A stretch of 64,000 bases of DNA from Labyrinthula sp. Ha (GCA_015227615.1 JAALGZ010000010.1:992001-1056000), one strand, 5' to 3'. Shown: positions 1-11,833, numbered from the stretch's first letter. Translations and numbers: made by a program. Notes: generated from the sequence alone by a model not told the origin.

Positions 1-2478
1 AAAATATTTCCTACGAATTTATGATATTTCACACTACATTTCTAATATCCTGCATATGAAGTTAACCCTGTAAGCTTGCTATTTATTGATTTTGACATCT
101 ACAACGATATCAGATATTGGTTTTGTGTATGTATCTACTGCCTTTGGGACATCATTAAATTCACCCAATATTATTTATCCCACCCATAAATTTTTTAGCA
201 GATCGTGAACAATTCTCGGAAATTACCAGACATCTGAAATCTGCTCCACCTAAATCTAAGTGTACATTTGCAGTTAGCACCACATAGTACGAGAAAATTT
301 CCTATAGTTCTATTCGAGATACAACTTTGTTATTTTAGCCAATAATATGCTCAGTGATAAGATAACCTTATGATCTCTATTAGGAAATTCATCTAAAGTC
401 AATTGTTTTCGACTTCTCAACTGAAGATCTAACGGCCTACACATTATCGGAACATATGTCGTCCACATCAAACAGGTTAGGTTAAAATAATTTTGCCTAT
501 TGCATTTTCTATTGAAATTTTTTTCGCGATACTCATATCTAGTTACTTTGATCAAAAGTGGGCTAGTTCATTCCTATCTATTCATTTTAAAATTCTATCT
601 TCATTGTATCAGATTTAATGCAAAGAATATTCGTGCAACCACATTAGCTAAAGTTTGTAACTAATGACTTCACCTCTAAATTATGAATTTCCACCAGCTT
701 GGACTAATTGTCTTATGAGACCTTACCTAGAATTTTTCCCTATCACCCTGGAGAATGCGTATTTTGCGCGTGGAGAAAAATCATTAAGAGTAAACCATGG
801 TAGCTACCTAGATTTAATACCTATGTCCGCTGGAGCTCATATTCTCTTGCTACAATGAGAAGTCTGGTCCCAGAGTTCTGGTTACTATTGTTCCACAATT
901 CTGAATTCAGATCTCAGCTGGGAAATGCATCTGAGTATGGGCTAATACCAGATTTTGACTCTGACTCTAGTTTATGGGAAATAACGAACGACAAAATACT
1001 TGATTAGCCCCAGCAGCAAGTGAATGCTCATAAACAATTAATTTAAAAGACCTCAATTGAAAACAGTGAACAGTGAGAATACTCTCAGAAATCAAAAGTC
1101 TAGACTTTTCCTCATCATACATGGGCTGCTTCTTGTACCTGCTGAGTCTCATGATTAGCTTACTGGTAACGCAAAGAGAAAGAGCCACCTCTCATTGGAA
1201 TATACTCTTCCTTTCAACGTAGATATAGTTCGTTAAGAGTGACCCAGAAGATCCCCTCTTAGAATAACCGTTTTGCTACCTCACAGTAGCTGTTAACTTC
1301 TTCATCACATTTCACAATTGACACCTGAAGTGATCATAACTTTCAAACTTACTATTCCTTCTCCAATAATACTATTCTGGAAGTTCGGTATTTCCAGGCT
1401 CTATTTCTATTATTTTCTTTACCCTACGGGTAGGGAAGAGGGGCATCAATTCTTTCTACTAACATTCTAGGGGAGAATAATTCTCTTTCTTAGAATTTAA
1501 TCAGATATTACCAATAAATGGATCTGTTTCTTCTAACTTTAACAACTTGATTCTTCACTCTCATCCCACCTGCTACCTATTTCAGTTCAGGCAGTGTCCG
1601 AAGTGAATGTCCAGTTCAATGCTTTGTACCATCTTCATTACTGTGATAGATAACATAAGAAATGAACACAACTACCACCTTAGAGCCTGAAGCAAATAGA
1701 GGATACTAGGGTTTGTCACCAAAGGTGCTCCGCAACAAAAAAAAATCGCCTCTGCATCGGTCAGAATACACCATCTAATCTGCAAACCATTAACTTTTGA
1801 CGAAGTGATCAGAGAATACCTTGCAAAAAGTCTTTGCCATGACTCAATTTTCTTAAAAGCTCGTGTTTCTTTCGGAAAAGGTCTAGTGAGCACAGCTTGG
1901 AGACGGTATCCACCTGATGATATTCTTTCTTTACTCTCCCCAAACTTGGTCCTAGTTACTATCAACTACTAATAAAAAGATACTTGAAAAATGCAAACTG
2001 AGTGACTTCAACATATACTATGCTGCAACTAATCATTTCACAAAATATCAATAGAAGCTGACCCAAAACCTTAGTATTTACAGGGAACTAGCTGAACTAC
2101 AGCCCAGTTCTCTATGTAAGCTTCTATGCTTCCACTCGTTACTCAGTGTACAAAGATTACTTAAATTTTTTCCTTGCAACAATCTGGTCCCACAATAGTG
2201 CAATTGATGACTGAGCTTGGTATTGATGTAAAACTAAGAGCTATGGCAAAGCAAAAAACTTGCAGGTGAAACTATAAACTTCAAGAGAATTATATTGTAC
2301 TTAGATCTTGAAAGTTTTCTAGCAGTTCGTGCGCAAACTATGAGCAATAACATAGCTTAAAGAGGTGCTCGAAGCTATAACCCATTACAGTACATTATAC
2401 ATGTTCATTAGAATTTAAGTTGTGTGTCTAATTAGAACAAAACAAAAGTTAAGATTTAACGGAAGATTAGGAAATGAG
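1..2478. other. Intergenic desert, no gene seen
   Basis: AT-rich sequence upstream of the LTR element. Only short, compositionally random reading frames occur on either strand. I recognise no protein motif, tRNA or long repeat. Confidence 0.6.
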
Positions 2479-2483
2479 AGATC
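2479..2483. repeat. Target-site duplication AGATC (partner at 9530-9534)
   Basis: AGATC occurs directly before the 5' LTR (2479-2483) and directly after the 3' LTR (9530-9534). Five bases is the usual target duplication of Ty3/gypsy elements. A 4-bp reading (GATC) is possible if the LTR ends one base later. Confidence 0.85.
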
Positions 2484-2740
2484 TGTTAGTTCAAGTTTGA
2501 AATATATGGACTGAAACAAATCTTTATTACTAGCTGTTCAAAAACTTTGAAATATGAGTCCCTTGAAATAAGCGGTTAAGCAAATTAAGAGTTTAAGAGA
2601 ATATAAAAAGAAAATTTATTACTTTATATTTTATTCTATTTTTAAACAGTAAACTACTTTGAGAACAAGCCGATACATTCGTCCTTTTGAAAGTCCGTAG
2701 AATTTGTAGAAAGAGGTTTATTCTTGGACTATAAACGAAT
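2484..2740 (+). repeat. 5' LTR of the chromovirus
   Basis: About 257 bp, matching 9266-9529 along its whole length apart from scattered substitutions and small indels. It begins TGTTAG and ends ACGAAT, or ACGAATA if the target duplication is taken as 4 bp. The end is not the usual CA. Confidence 0.92.
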
Positions 2741-2786
2741 ATTGATCAATATTCCCTGTGGCTTGATATTTTCAAAGATTTAGAGA

Positions 2787-3740
2787 ATGTCTGGAGTAGA
2801 TCAAAACGAGCCTACGCGTCCTTTGAATCAGAAGCAGATGCTGGCTCTTTATGAAAGTATGCAGAAGATCTTGGATTCAACAAGAAGGGTTATAGAAGCT
2901 TTGCAGTTAAGTTCTAATGAAAGGCAATTGAGTAACATTACGCAGAATGGTGCGATGATTTGTCAGGATTTCAAGGTCGATGATTTAAAAGTTCTCGAAA
3001 GAAAGAATGTAGAGAAGTTTATCTATCAATATGAGAGGCTGTCTTTACAACAGAAGAGGGATATTAACTTGACACAAATCTTAGATTTGGATCTTTTTAT
3101 TCACTTACGACGACTAGATGTTACTAGAACTAATGAAGATCTCGTGGATTATTTAAAGATTCTATTGTTAGAAATGAAAGAGCAAGCTTTGGAGGAAGCC
3201 GAAATGATGATTGCCAAACATGTGAAATACAACTTCAAACTAAGGGAAGAAGATGCGATAAAAATCCTTTTTAGTGAAGTGCAGGAGATCATTATGTTGC
3301 AACCTTCCATTGCAAAACTCAATAAGAAGAAGATCGCGTTAGCGATCTTCGCTAAATTGCCTAAATACATCTGGGTAGAGGCAAGCAGGCTTAGTTTGAA
3401 CCCTGCTTTGGCCGATGTCGATCACACTCAATTGCAAAATTATGTTATGAATTGTTTACCTCCATTGTGTGTAAGAAATGAGATGAAGAAATGAGTTAAT
3501 TTCGGGAAGATACAGCTAGGGAAGTTTATAGAGTCTAATTCTATTGAAGTGAACGAAGTAAGCACTAAAGGAGAAATAAAATTTTATTCCCATTCCCAAA
3601 AAGAATCTTATAATGATGACCCAGATCTGTGCAATTATTGCTGGTTTTATGGGCACAAGAGCTTTAAGTGTTGGATGCGGTTGAAACTAATTAGGAATGA
3701 AAATAAAAACCCATCTCCGCAGTTCAAACCAGATGGATAG
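2787..3740 (+). mobile_element. gag region with CCHC zinc knuckle (fossil part)
   Basis: A capsid-like, helix-rich region of about 235 residues is followed by a C-x2-C-x4-H-x4-C zinc knuckle at about 3630-3671 (CNYCWFYGHKSFKC). The knuckle binds nucleic acid in gag proteins. This order and the position just inside the 5' LTR identify it as gag. Confidence 0.8.
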
Positions 3741-3880
3741 GTTTTAAGAAAAAGATTAACGAAGTGGAAAGAAAATGAAAAAAGGACCAGAGAAATAGTA
3801 TTAACAAATCGGCTGAGGGATCCACTTTTACATCTAATGAAATTGTACCTGTTAATGAATCTACAGTCCAAAATGTAGAG

Positions 3881-6500
3881 ATGAATATTATAGAAATCTT
3901 TCCGGTCCAATCAGTTGATGAAATAGTTTTAAATGAATACATTGATAAAGGAAATGTAGAGGTGTGGGATATAAATGAGAATGAGTTTTATCATATTGAA
4001 GCTGAGTTAGGGATAGAAACGAGAAAACACTCAATGATTACAGATGGCATCGTGGATTCTGGAGCTAGAAAAGCTTCAGGAGCAAGGAATTTATTTGAAA
4101 AATTTTGATGGAATACAGAAGACATTAAGAGGGAGACATTTGTCAGAGTGGCATCTTGGAACTTAAATCCAATTTTTAAGATTGGCCATTTATTACCCTC
4201 AGCACAAATTACAGGATTTGGAGATTATTTGTTGGGACTTTTGGCTGTGTTACTAGTCAAACAGGTAAGCAACTGGGCAAAACTTTTAATAGGAAAGAAT
4301 GTTCTAAAACTCCATGGTTTAGATCCTACACAGATTTTAGCCCGATGATTAAGAGGCAGAGGACAAGGAAAATCTTCTAAGCTAACAGAAAAAGTTGAGA
4401 AATTGGTGAAATCCTTTATAGAAAAATGCGAAGTTAATGAATGTATTGCAGTGGAATGAACTTATTTAGCAAAATGTCCGGGTATGTTAAATGTGATGTC
4501 GTCAATACAATGGCGGTTAGCTCGCACATCTTTAGCGAACCTAGATTTGAAAATCCCATGGAATTAAAGAAAGAAATAATTGAAGCGTTCGCAGTAGAGA
4601 TAAATAAATAAATTTTGAAGAAGGAGGTGCATGGCCAAATTCTGTAGTATTTAACGCTAGGCATGATGCGGAATTAGAAGAGTTGACTGGTGTTGGAGAA
4701 AATTAAGATGTCACTAGAGAGGCAGATTTAATCAGATTGAAAGACCTAATGAAGGAGAAGCTGAAAGACATTCCTGTCCAAATATTTGGAAAATAAGAAT
4801 TTAAAAGAGTTTGATGATTTGATTTTACAACATGTAGCCGGTTTCGGCGACGATTTATCCCCAGCTCAATTATCTCTCCTAAAACCTATAAATGTTCTTT
4901 AATGGGAGGAACAACAGTGAGAGCTCTTAATGCAATTGCTCTTGATATTAAAAGGAGAGATTCATGAAGAAAAGAGTGGACCAGACGATAAATAATAATG
5001 TTGTTGAGGTTGATGATGATCCAACAACATGCATGAGAGCTATTATTGTCCCAAAAAAGAGGTCCAAAAATATTGAATGGTACTTGATTTCAGGCCATTA
5101 AATGCAATTACTCAAAGTGTTGTGAATAAATTACCGAATATTGATCTACAGGTCGTAAAAATATATGGAAACACTATTTTTAGATCGTTTGACCTGCTTA
5201 GCGGGTTTGATTACTTACCTACACATCTTCACTCGCAGCATTTACTTATTTTTGGAGCACCTTGGGGCATGGCCTACTCGTTTAAGGAACCCCCCAAGGT
5301 TAATGTAATACCATATCTTTGTTTTCTCAAAGGGTGATTACACATGTTTTAACACCGATATCTCTTTTCTCAAATATTGCCTTACACTGGATCCACGATA
5401 CGATTTTATTCACGTTGGATTTAAGAACATACATGATTTTATTGAGTTGTTTTTTAAAGGCCATTATAAATAAAGAATGAAGGTTGAATACAGGGAAATG
5501 TGACCTGATTGCACAAAGTTTAGTACTTTGTGGGTAAAAATTAATAAAAGATGGTTATCGTCGAGTTGATACTTATTTGAAAGAAACTGGTGGAGTCGCG
5601 GAGGCATACTTATGTGTGCGAGTTAGCACAATTGATTTATTTAGGGAACTGGGTCTCAAGAATATTACTGGGCTTATCGGAGTTAAGAAAAGAATGGCCG
5701 GTGAATTCAATATTTACGGAAGACCTAAAAAGTTAAAAATAATGAAGACACTTCTAGATTGAAGCGATGCAATGATTCACGCTTACGAGAAATTGGTACA
5801 AGAAGTTAGGTTGACGCTCTCTAGGGCACTAGTTTATTACGATCAATAGTTGGACCTGGTTCTATTCACAGATGTTTCAGAATTTTACTGGAGCTATTTT
5901 ATTTGTCAAACCACTGAATAAATTGACTTATAATTTCCAATGGATACTAATTGAAATGTAATCGCAATTGCTTCTGGTACGTTCATAGATAATTCTTTAA
6001 GCTACCATACTACTTCTAAATAATTATTTCCAGTAGTAATCGCGTTGTAGAAACACTCTTGTTTTTATAAATCAAATGAGAAAAGAAAGATCATTTGTAC
6101 TGATCGTAAAAAGTTTTACTATACTTTAAATCCAATCAAAGCGTCCAAAAAAATCCTATTCTAAATGGTTGACGCATTGGAGTTTGATATTTCAAGATAT
6201 ACGTTTAGAAGTACACCACATCCCTAGAGAGCAGAATGTGGCTGCTGATATTTTATATCGTTGGCTTAGCACCGAGTTTGATAGAATAAATGCTGACGAA
6301 GTCATAGTTGCAGATGCAACCGTAGAACAATTAATTCTCAATATTTTTGGGAAAAGTTGACTGGGCTTCATGTTGGTTTACGTAATGGTGATTTTATACT
6401 AAATTGTAGAGATCATTGGTTGGAAATGGATAAATCCTTTTGTCTTAATTTACAAAATAAAGAATTTAATTTCAAAGAAAATACTTGAGGGGGATATAAA
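3881..6500 (+). mobile_element. Protease, reverse transcriptase and RNase H remains (fossil part)
   Basis: A protease-like DSGA motif lies near 4055. Reverse-transcriptase sequence is visible around 5077-5337 (VLDFRPLNAITQ and FRSFDLLSGF). An RNase H to connection segment lies around 6169-6360 (HHIPREQNVAADIL). This is the most decayed part of the element. Confidence 0.75.
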
Positions 6501-6527
6501 AAAGTTGGTTGTGACAAAAGTTTAATT

Positions 6528-8456
6528 TTGCCAGTGGTTGTTAATATGCATTTACGCTTGGACCATGTGACAGTTGACCAGGAAAAGAAATGGATTTCAG
6601 CTAATTATGTGAAGCACTCTAAAGAAGTAAAAAAAATATTTATGGAAGCTACGGAAAAATTAAGAAGCCAATGTTTACATTGTCAACGTCCATCGAAAAT
6701 AATAAGGAGACCTTTAGCGATTAATGAATTACCAAGTGAATGTAGAGCAGTTCTAACGTCAGATTATTTGTACATTTCACCAGAGGAAGGTTATGTGTTG
6801 ACTTTAATAGATGCGTTATCAAGAGTTACTTTATTGAAGCAGTGTAAGAATGCCAATGCAATAAATGTCGTGAATATTTTATGGGAATGGCATTCTCACT
6901 ATGATTTAGCTGATGATTTTATTCTACTATCTGACAAGGGTTCACATTACGTTAATGCAGTTGTAGATGCTTTTGTTAGGCAAAGCGGAGCAAGTCAGAA
7001 GTTCACGGTGGCTTATGCTCCCTACACTAATGGAGCCGCAGAAATACAAAATAAGCAGATTTTGAAGAATTTGAGAACCTTACTTTCAGAATATAATTTG
7101 AAGGCTGAAGATTGGCCTGAGGTTTTAGTGCAGGTACAATATTACCTTAATTCGAAGCCATTGAGAAGTAGAAATAATCTTACACCCTTCCAGATTTTGC
7201 TGGGTAAGAAACCTAGAAGGGATCCAGTGGGGCGAAAGTCAAATTTGAAATTGACATCAATTCAAATGAGTGAACTTAAAGAAGTTTCGCTGGAGTTAGA
7301 AGGAAGGATAAGAGAGTACCAAGAAATGGCTTTTTCATTCGCTGAACGATCAAGACAATATGCTAATGCTTTGTACAATAAGAAATACAAACTAACTCCG
7401 ATGCATTTCCATGTGGGAGAGTTTGTATTAGTCAGTAAACCAAAACGTGGTTCGAAGGTTAAACCTCAATGGACAGGACCATTTCAGATCATTCAACAAT
7501 TAGGGTCATATTTATATTTATTGAAGAATTTATGCGGGGATGAAGAAGAAGTACATGCATCTAGAATGATGTTTTATGCTCCATCACACTTTTTACCTTC
7601 TGCAAAAACAAAGATTTGTTATTTAAATGATTCAGAAAAGCTTGAGATTAAGAAGTTGATTAAGATCAAGAAACAGGATGATGAATATTTTCTGTTAGTT
7701 CATTGGAGAGGATTTCCATTAGAAGAGTCGACATGTGAACCAGTACAACAATTGTTTGAGGATTTGCCGAGTATAGTGGTTGATTTTCTATCGAAGAATA
7801 AATTCAGTGGAATGAAAGCATGTCTAACCCGATTACGATTAGCAAATCCAGAAGCGGAAATATGGAGTGCAGATGAGTATAATGTAGATCTTTGTGATTT
7901 GCATCTTACTGACAAAGAATTAGATGATTTCTTGAGTTTCGAACCAGTCAGTCAGTTTATGATTCCCATGTTTAATTCGCTTTTACGATGGAACAAAATC
8001 GAAGTTTACATCTTGAAACAATGTATTTTGAAGTTTGGATTTTCTAAGTATGGGAAGTACGCTGAGTTTCTCAAGAATAGGCCAAAAAGACAGATTTACA
8101 GTCAATTGCAGCACCTGGTAGGTAAACAGGCCATTTCTGTTTACTCGAATTTACGGCTTGATGTGGATGAAGTACGAAAAGACAATGTTAAATCTCATGG
8201 GGCTAAGTATTTTATTGAGAAGGAGTTTAATGGAGAAATTCATTTATTTAAGTTACGAATCTTTACTGCCATGCGTTATGCAAAAATGCATAGATTGAAT
8301 ACAGAACGAGCTGAAAAAGTTGATATAATGAAGTATTTTAATTGCAGTTCGGCTGATGGTATTGCACAGTTTATAAAGTTTATGGAAGAAAAAGGTGAAG
8401 TAGCATCCTTTCCTCTTGTAAATTGGTTTAATGTTGATAAAGAAGTGCAATGCTAG
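6528..8456 (+). mobile_element. Integrase, chromodomain and SANT-like region (fossil part, well kept)
   Basis: This stretch encodes about 640 residues. It starts with an H2C2-type zinc region (H...H, then CLHC). The integrase core follows, with the first Asp in LTSDYL, the second in LSDKGSHY and the Glu in GAAEIQNK, and a GPF/Y-like module (WTGPFQII). A chromodomain lies at about 7650-7790 (YFLLVHWRGFPLEESTCEP); chromodomains steer chromoviruses to marked chromatin. About 200 further residues are unusual. A stretch at about 7980-8190 has the W-rich, three-helix look of a SANT/Myb module followed by a QAISVYSNLRLDVD motif. SANT modules bind histone tails or DNA; that role here is inference. 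Confidence 0.88.
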
Positions 8457-8495
8457 AAAAAGAAATTCAGGGAAGTTAGCAGATTCGAAGCAGTA

Positions 8496-9248
8496 ATGGC
8501 TAAGAAGAAAATAGAAGTTCTTAGGGCTGTTGATGCAATAAGAGATGATTTGCAATGTGATAAATTGATGCCTGATTCTAAACATGGTTTTGATGTAAAA
8601 AGAACTAAATTGACAAATTTGTATGAGTTTAGAAAGGAGAATTTTATGATGCAGCATTGGATCATACATCCTAAGGTGAAGTTCTTCCATGGCGATGTAA
8701 ATGATTTCATTAAAAAGTTTGATGGTGGTGCTTTTGAAGTTGTGCATTTGGATCCGCCGTATCGATTTATGGCAAAGAATCCAATTAGAGGGGCAGCTAA
8801 TTTTTACGATACCATGTCAGACCATGATTTAAGGAAGTTGGACTTTACGAAACTAATGAAAAATACTATTGTTTTCCTCTGGACCTTTCCGAGTAAGAAG
8901 TCCTTAGCCATGGATATTTTCAAGAAAAATAATATTGAATACATGGATCACTTGTTGTGGATTAAACTTTCTGCTAAATGGAAATTGCGATCCACGTTTG
9001 GTAAGCTTACTCAGAAGTGTAGTTAAGAACTGCTAATTGGTGTCCATGGGAAGTTGCCAGATGCTTTGAAAAATAGGAACTTTGGTAAAGAATGTGTCTT
9101 CGCAGAAGTGGTAGGCAACAGCTGTAAACTAGAGAAGTTCTATGAAATTATTGAAGCACGGTTTGAAAAGCAAGCTAAAAAGCTGGACCTCTTTAGCAGA
9201 AAAAATAATCTTCGTTTAGGATGGTTAGCTGTGGGGAACGAGCTCTAG
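8496..9248 (+). mobile_element. MT-A70-like adenine methyltransferase region (fossil part)
   Basis: Directly after the integrase-chromodomain part, and still inside the LTRs, lies sequence of the MT-A70 family, the family of METTL3/14/4 and ciliate MTA1. The catalytic motif is HLDPPYRF (bases about 8745-8766), where MT-A70 enzymes usually have DPPW. It is followed by FYDTMSDHDLRKL, VFLWTFPS and HLLWIKL, each at the place expected of MT-A70 proteins. Towards the 3' LTR, ELLIGVHGKLP, a KLDLFSRKNNLRLGW segment and a final GNEL match the family's C-terminal motifs. Family enzymes transfer methyl from SAM to adenine N6. Use on DNA rather than RNA is inference from the linkage to integrase and chromodomain. 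Confidence 0.82.
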
Positions 9249-9265
9249 TAACAAGAATGGGGCAG

Positions 9266-9529
9266 TGTTAGTTCAAGTTTGAAATATATGGACTGAAATA
9301 AATTCTTATTACTAGCTGTTCAAATACTCTTGAAATATGAGTACCTTGTAATATAAGCGGTTTAAGCGAATTAAGAGTTTAAGAAAATACAAAAAGAAAA
9401 CTTATAATTTTATATTTTACTCTACTTTTTTAAACAGTAAACTACTTTGAGAACAAGCCGATACAGTCGTCCTTTTTGAAAGTCCGTAGAATTTGTAGAA
9501 AGAAGTTTATTTTTGGACTATAAACGAAT
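9266..9529 (+). repeat. 3' LTR of the chromovirus
   Basis: About 264 bp, the direct-repeat partner of 2484-2740. It is preceded by a purine-rich tract at about 9252-9265 and followed by AGATC, the same five bases that precede the 5' LTR at 2479-2483. Confidence 0.92.
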
Positions 9530-9802
9530 AGATCCCCGAAATAGATTTATTATACGTCATGGTTGATATGGCTTTGACTGTATTTTTTGTATATATGTAA
9601 CTACAAATTGTTATTGATATGGTTTTCATATAGTTAATTCCAAAAATACAAGCCTCATTAAGAGAAAAAACAGGTTTGGGTAAATTAATCAGATGAGATT
9701 GCTGTTATTAAATAAATACGTAACTTCCCTAAAGTGTCGAAAACGAAACTAAAGTAAAGGACCTAAACAAATAAATTACGCCAACAGAAAAAAGAACAAG
9801 AA

Positions 9803-10873
9803 ATGTGTATCCTAAACTGTGCTCGAGGAACTTGTGTAGATGGATCCTGCATTTGTGACCCAGGTTTCTCTCAGTCTTTAGACTATTCATACTTTGTAGA
9901 TAAAAGGTTCTCTTTCGTGGACAATGTGACCCTTTTTGCGACCTTGCCGTGTGACCAAAATGAAACTGCGATTAAAACTCTTTACCTGATTGCTATTATC
10001 TTAATTCTTCTTTCAATCCTAGCATACGCCCAACTTATTCGAAAAACCTCACAAGTCAAGAGACTATTACCATTTTTCTTTAGCAACGGTCTTGTGACTG
10101 CTGGGTTAATTTACAAACTACAAAATTTCGACGATCCTGCAGTTGCATATGGAATAGATATCTTCTTTACAATCTCTTTTCTTCTATCGCAATGTTTTGG
10201 GGGTGCTTACTTATTAAATTTCATACAGAAATGGATAAGGTGGGAAGAAAAGCTTATTGCAAAGAAGGAAAATGTTGATCCAGAGCTGGAAAACTTTAAG
10301 AAAACACAGAAGATATCCTTTGTTCTTATCTGTCTTGCTCCTATTCCTGTCATTACAACTTTGTTTGTAGATGATAAAAATTTTGCGTACCCTTTGGCGA
10401 TTTTACCCAGGATTTTGATGTTCGTAACAGTTGTCTATGCAGCATTTGGGGCTGATTACTTTGTAAAACGTGTAATCGAAGCTCTAAAAACTTCATTTGA
10501 AAGCGAGACAAGTTCACTTTTGAGAAAAGAGGCTATGGAGCATATAAGAAGAATTAAAATCTTGAGGTTAACCTTTCTTTTTCAAGGGGTGTTCTTGACT
10601 TCACTTACTATAATGGCTGTAGTTTCTTTCCAGGGTTTGAACAATTGGAAATATGCTATTCCATTGTATCAAATAATGTGGGGAACTATTTCATTTGTTA
10701 CTGTTTATGCATATAGAGAAGGAAGAATTAAGAAGATTTTGTTGAATTTTAGAGCTAAGAAGAAAAAGAAGGAAGAAGTTGAGCATTATAGTTTGCACGG
10801 TGTAGAAGCTGCAGAACTGGATCCTGATTATGAGTTTGAGGGGCCATCTCTAAACAAAAGTTTCAAGCTGTAA
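9803..10873 (+). CDS. EGF-like seven-transmembrane protein, paralogue 1
   Basis: A 356-residue membrane protein. The N-terminus is a small EGF-like module with Cys 2, 6, 11, 16, 18 and 50 (MCILNCARGTCVDGSCICD, later LPCDQ). Seven hydrophobic segments follow at about 57-79, 88-106, 115-140, 171-190, 196-221, 253-274 and 284-304. The tail is basic and then ends with DPDYEFEGPS near residue 340. Two paralogues lie at 46461-47615 and 50867-51985. No signal peptide precedes the EGF-like module. The ATG is the first after an in-frame TAA at 9764, and all three paralogues start MCIL, so the start is probably right. The seven-span layout with an extracellular N-terminus recalls receptor-type proteins, but I see no motif of a known GPCR class, so function is unknown. 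Confidence 0.88.
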   Translation: MCILNCARGTCVDGSCICDPGFSQSLDYSYFVDKRFSFVDNVTLFATLPCDQNETAIKTLYLIAIILILLSILAYAQLIRKTSQVKRLLPFFFSNGLVTAGLIYKLQNFDDPAVAYGIDIFFTISFLLSQCFGGAYLLNFIQKWIRWEEKLIAKKENVDPELENFKKTQKISFVLICLAPIPVITTLFVDDKNFAYPLAILPRILMFVTVVYAAFGADYFVKRVIEALKTSFESETSSLLRKEAMEHIRRIKILRLTFLFQGVFLTSLTIMAVVSFQGLNNWKYAIPLYQIMWGTISFVTVYAYREGRIKKILLNFRAKKKKKEEVEHYSLHGVEAAELDPDYEFEGPSLNKSFKL

Positions 10874-11089
10874 AAATCCTTGAGCAAGAATCATGCTGCA
10901 GTAACCAAACTCTTATATGAATGAGTTTTTATGTTATACAGATTAAATTTTTGGTCTTAGCATCACGAGTTAATATGTTTTGCTTCTCGTTTTCTAGTTT
11001 ATGTTCCTAATATCGTATTTAAATATAATAATTAAATCAGTGTGACATTACCCTAGATATATTGTATTGAAAGGGTTTGCTTCAAACAT

Positions 11090-11833
11090 ATGTCAAACAA
11101 GCTAAGAAATCGAAGAAGACGCCGTCATTCGTCTTCCATTTCCTCTAACAGCACAATTTCAAAGCCTGATAGAAGAAATAGAAGATCTAACTCATACACT
11201 CTTTCAAATTCCCACTCTCCGGAGCAAAGAAGGCTAAACTGGAGAGACAGGAGTCGTTCATCCTCTCGTGCCGCCTCCGCTCGATCCGCAAGATCAGAAG
11301 AAATTTCTTATAACAGATCAAGAGCAAATTCGGAAAAATACAATCGCAAACCTTGGTATAAGAAAATAGTTGAACGGAGGGCCAGGTCACCACGGAGAAC
11401 TCGACGCTCAAGGTCAAGAACAAGGTCTAGACACAGACGCCCTTATAAACAAAGATCACGGTACAAAAGTGAAAGAAATTTTGGGAAAACATTGAAGAGA
11501 TCGATCTCCATTAGAAACCGAGGAAGTTCAAGTTATGTTCCCCCACATAAGAGAAGAAGAAAGAGTGCAGCAAGCCTGAGCAGAGAAAGAAGATTTAGAG
11601 AAGAGGAAGATAAGAAGATGCATGATATGAAAGAAAAAAACTCAAAGAAAGCCCAGGTTTTGAAAAGTTTGTTGCTTGATGTTGTAAAGAATGATTCAGG
11701 AAATAATGTTGATCCATTTAAAAGCAGTTTCGTCGTTGAAGATAACAAAAAAGCCGTTTCGAATAAGAAACGGTGGACCCATGACAAGCATATATTGATG
11801 TTGGAAGCTGACAGAAAAAAAAAGGATAATTAG
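11090..11833 (+). CDS. Arginine/serine-rich nuclear protein (SR-like)
   Basis: A 247-residue, strongly basic protein. Residues 1-130 are rich in RS/SR dipeptides and Arg runs, as in splicing-related RS proteins. A SYVPPHKRRRKS segment follows, then an acidic/basic helical part and a C-terminal KRWTHDKHI stretch. The W-x-H-D pattern faintly recalls Barentsz/CASC3-type motifs, but that is weak. There is no RRM, so it is not a classical SR factor. A role in nuclear RNA processing is inferred from composition only. Its TAG stop overlaps the stop codon of the bL21m gene on the other strand. Confidence 0.75.
   Translation: MSNKLRNRRRRRHSSSISSNSTISKPDRRNRRSNSYTLSNSHSPEQRRLNWRDRSRSSSRAASARSARSEEISYNRSRANSEKYNRKPWYKKIVERRARSPRRTRRSRSRTRSRHRRPYKQRSRYKSERNFGKTLKRSISIRNRGSSSYVPPHKRRRKSAASLSRERRFREEEDKKMHDMKEKNSKKAQVLKSLLLDVVKNDSGNNVDPFKSSFVVEDNKKAVSNKKRWTHDKHILMLEADRKKKDN

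Larger units (their letters stand above)
2484..9529 (+). mobile_element. Ty3/gypsy chromovirus carrying an MT-A70-like methyltransferase (fossil)
   Basis: An LTR retrotransposon fossil. Two direct LTRs (2484-2740 and 9266-9529) start TGTTAGTTC and flank the parts in Ty3/gypsy order: gag with a CCHC zinc knuckle, an aspartic protease-like DSGA motif, reverse transcriptase, RNase H, integrase with a D,D,E core and a chromodomain. After the chromodomain comes a SANT/Myb-like helical region, then an MT-A70-type methyltransferase region with a DPPY motif. A purine-rich tract with a GGGG run sits just before the 3' LTR and can serve as the polypurine tract. The 5-bp sequence AGATC flanks both ends, so both termini come from one insertion. 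The LTRs differ by roughly 6-7% substitutions by eye, so the copy is not recent. It is broken: about ten or more breaks, mostly in the gag-to-RNase H stretch, while the integrase-chromodomain part is well kept. It lies about 270 bp upstream of an EGF-7TM gene. Confidence 0.93.

Noticed and set aside
11187-11423. Minus-strand open frame inside the RS-protein gene
   Set aside because: A shadow of the Arg/Ser-rich codons on the other strand.
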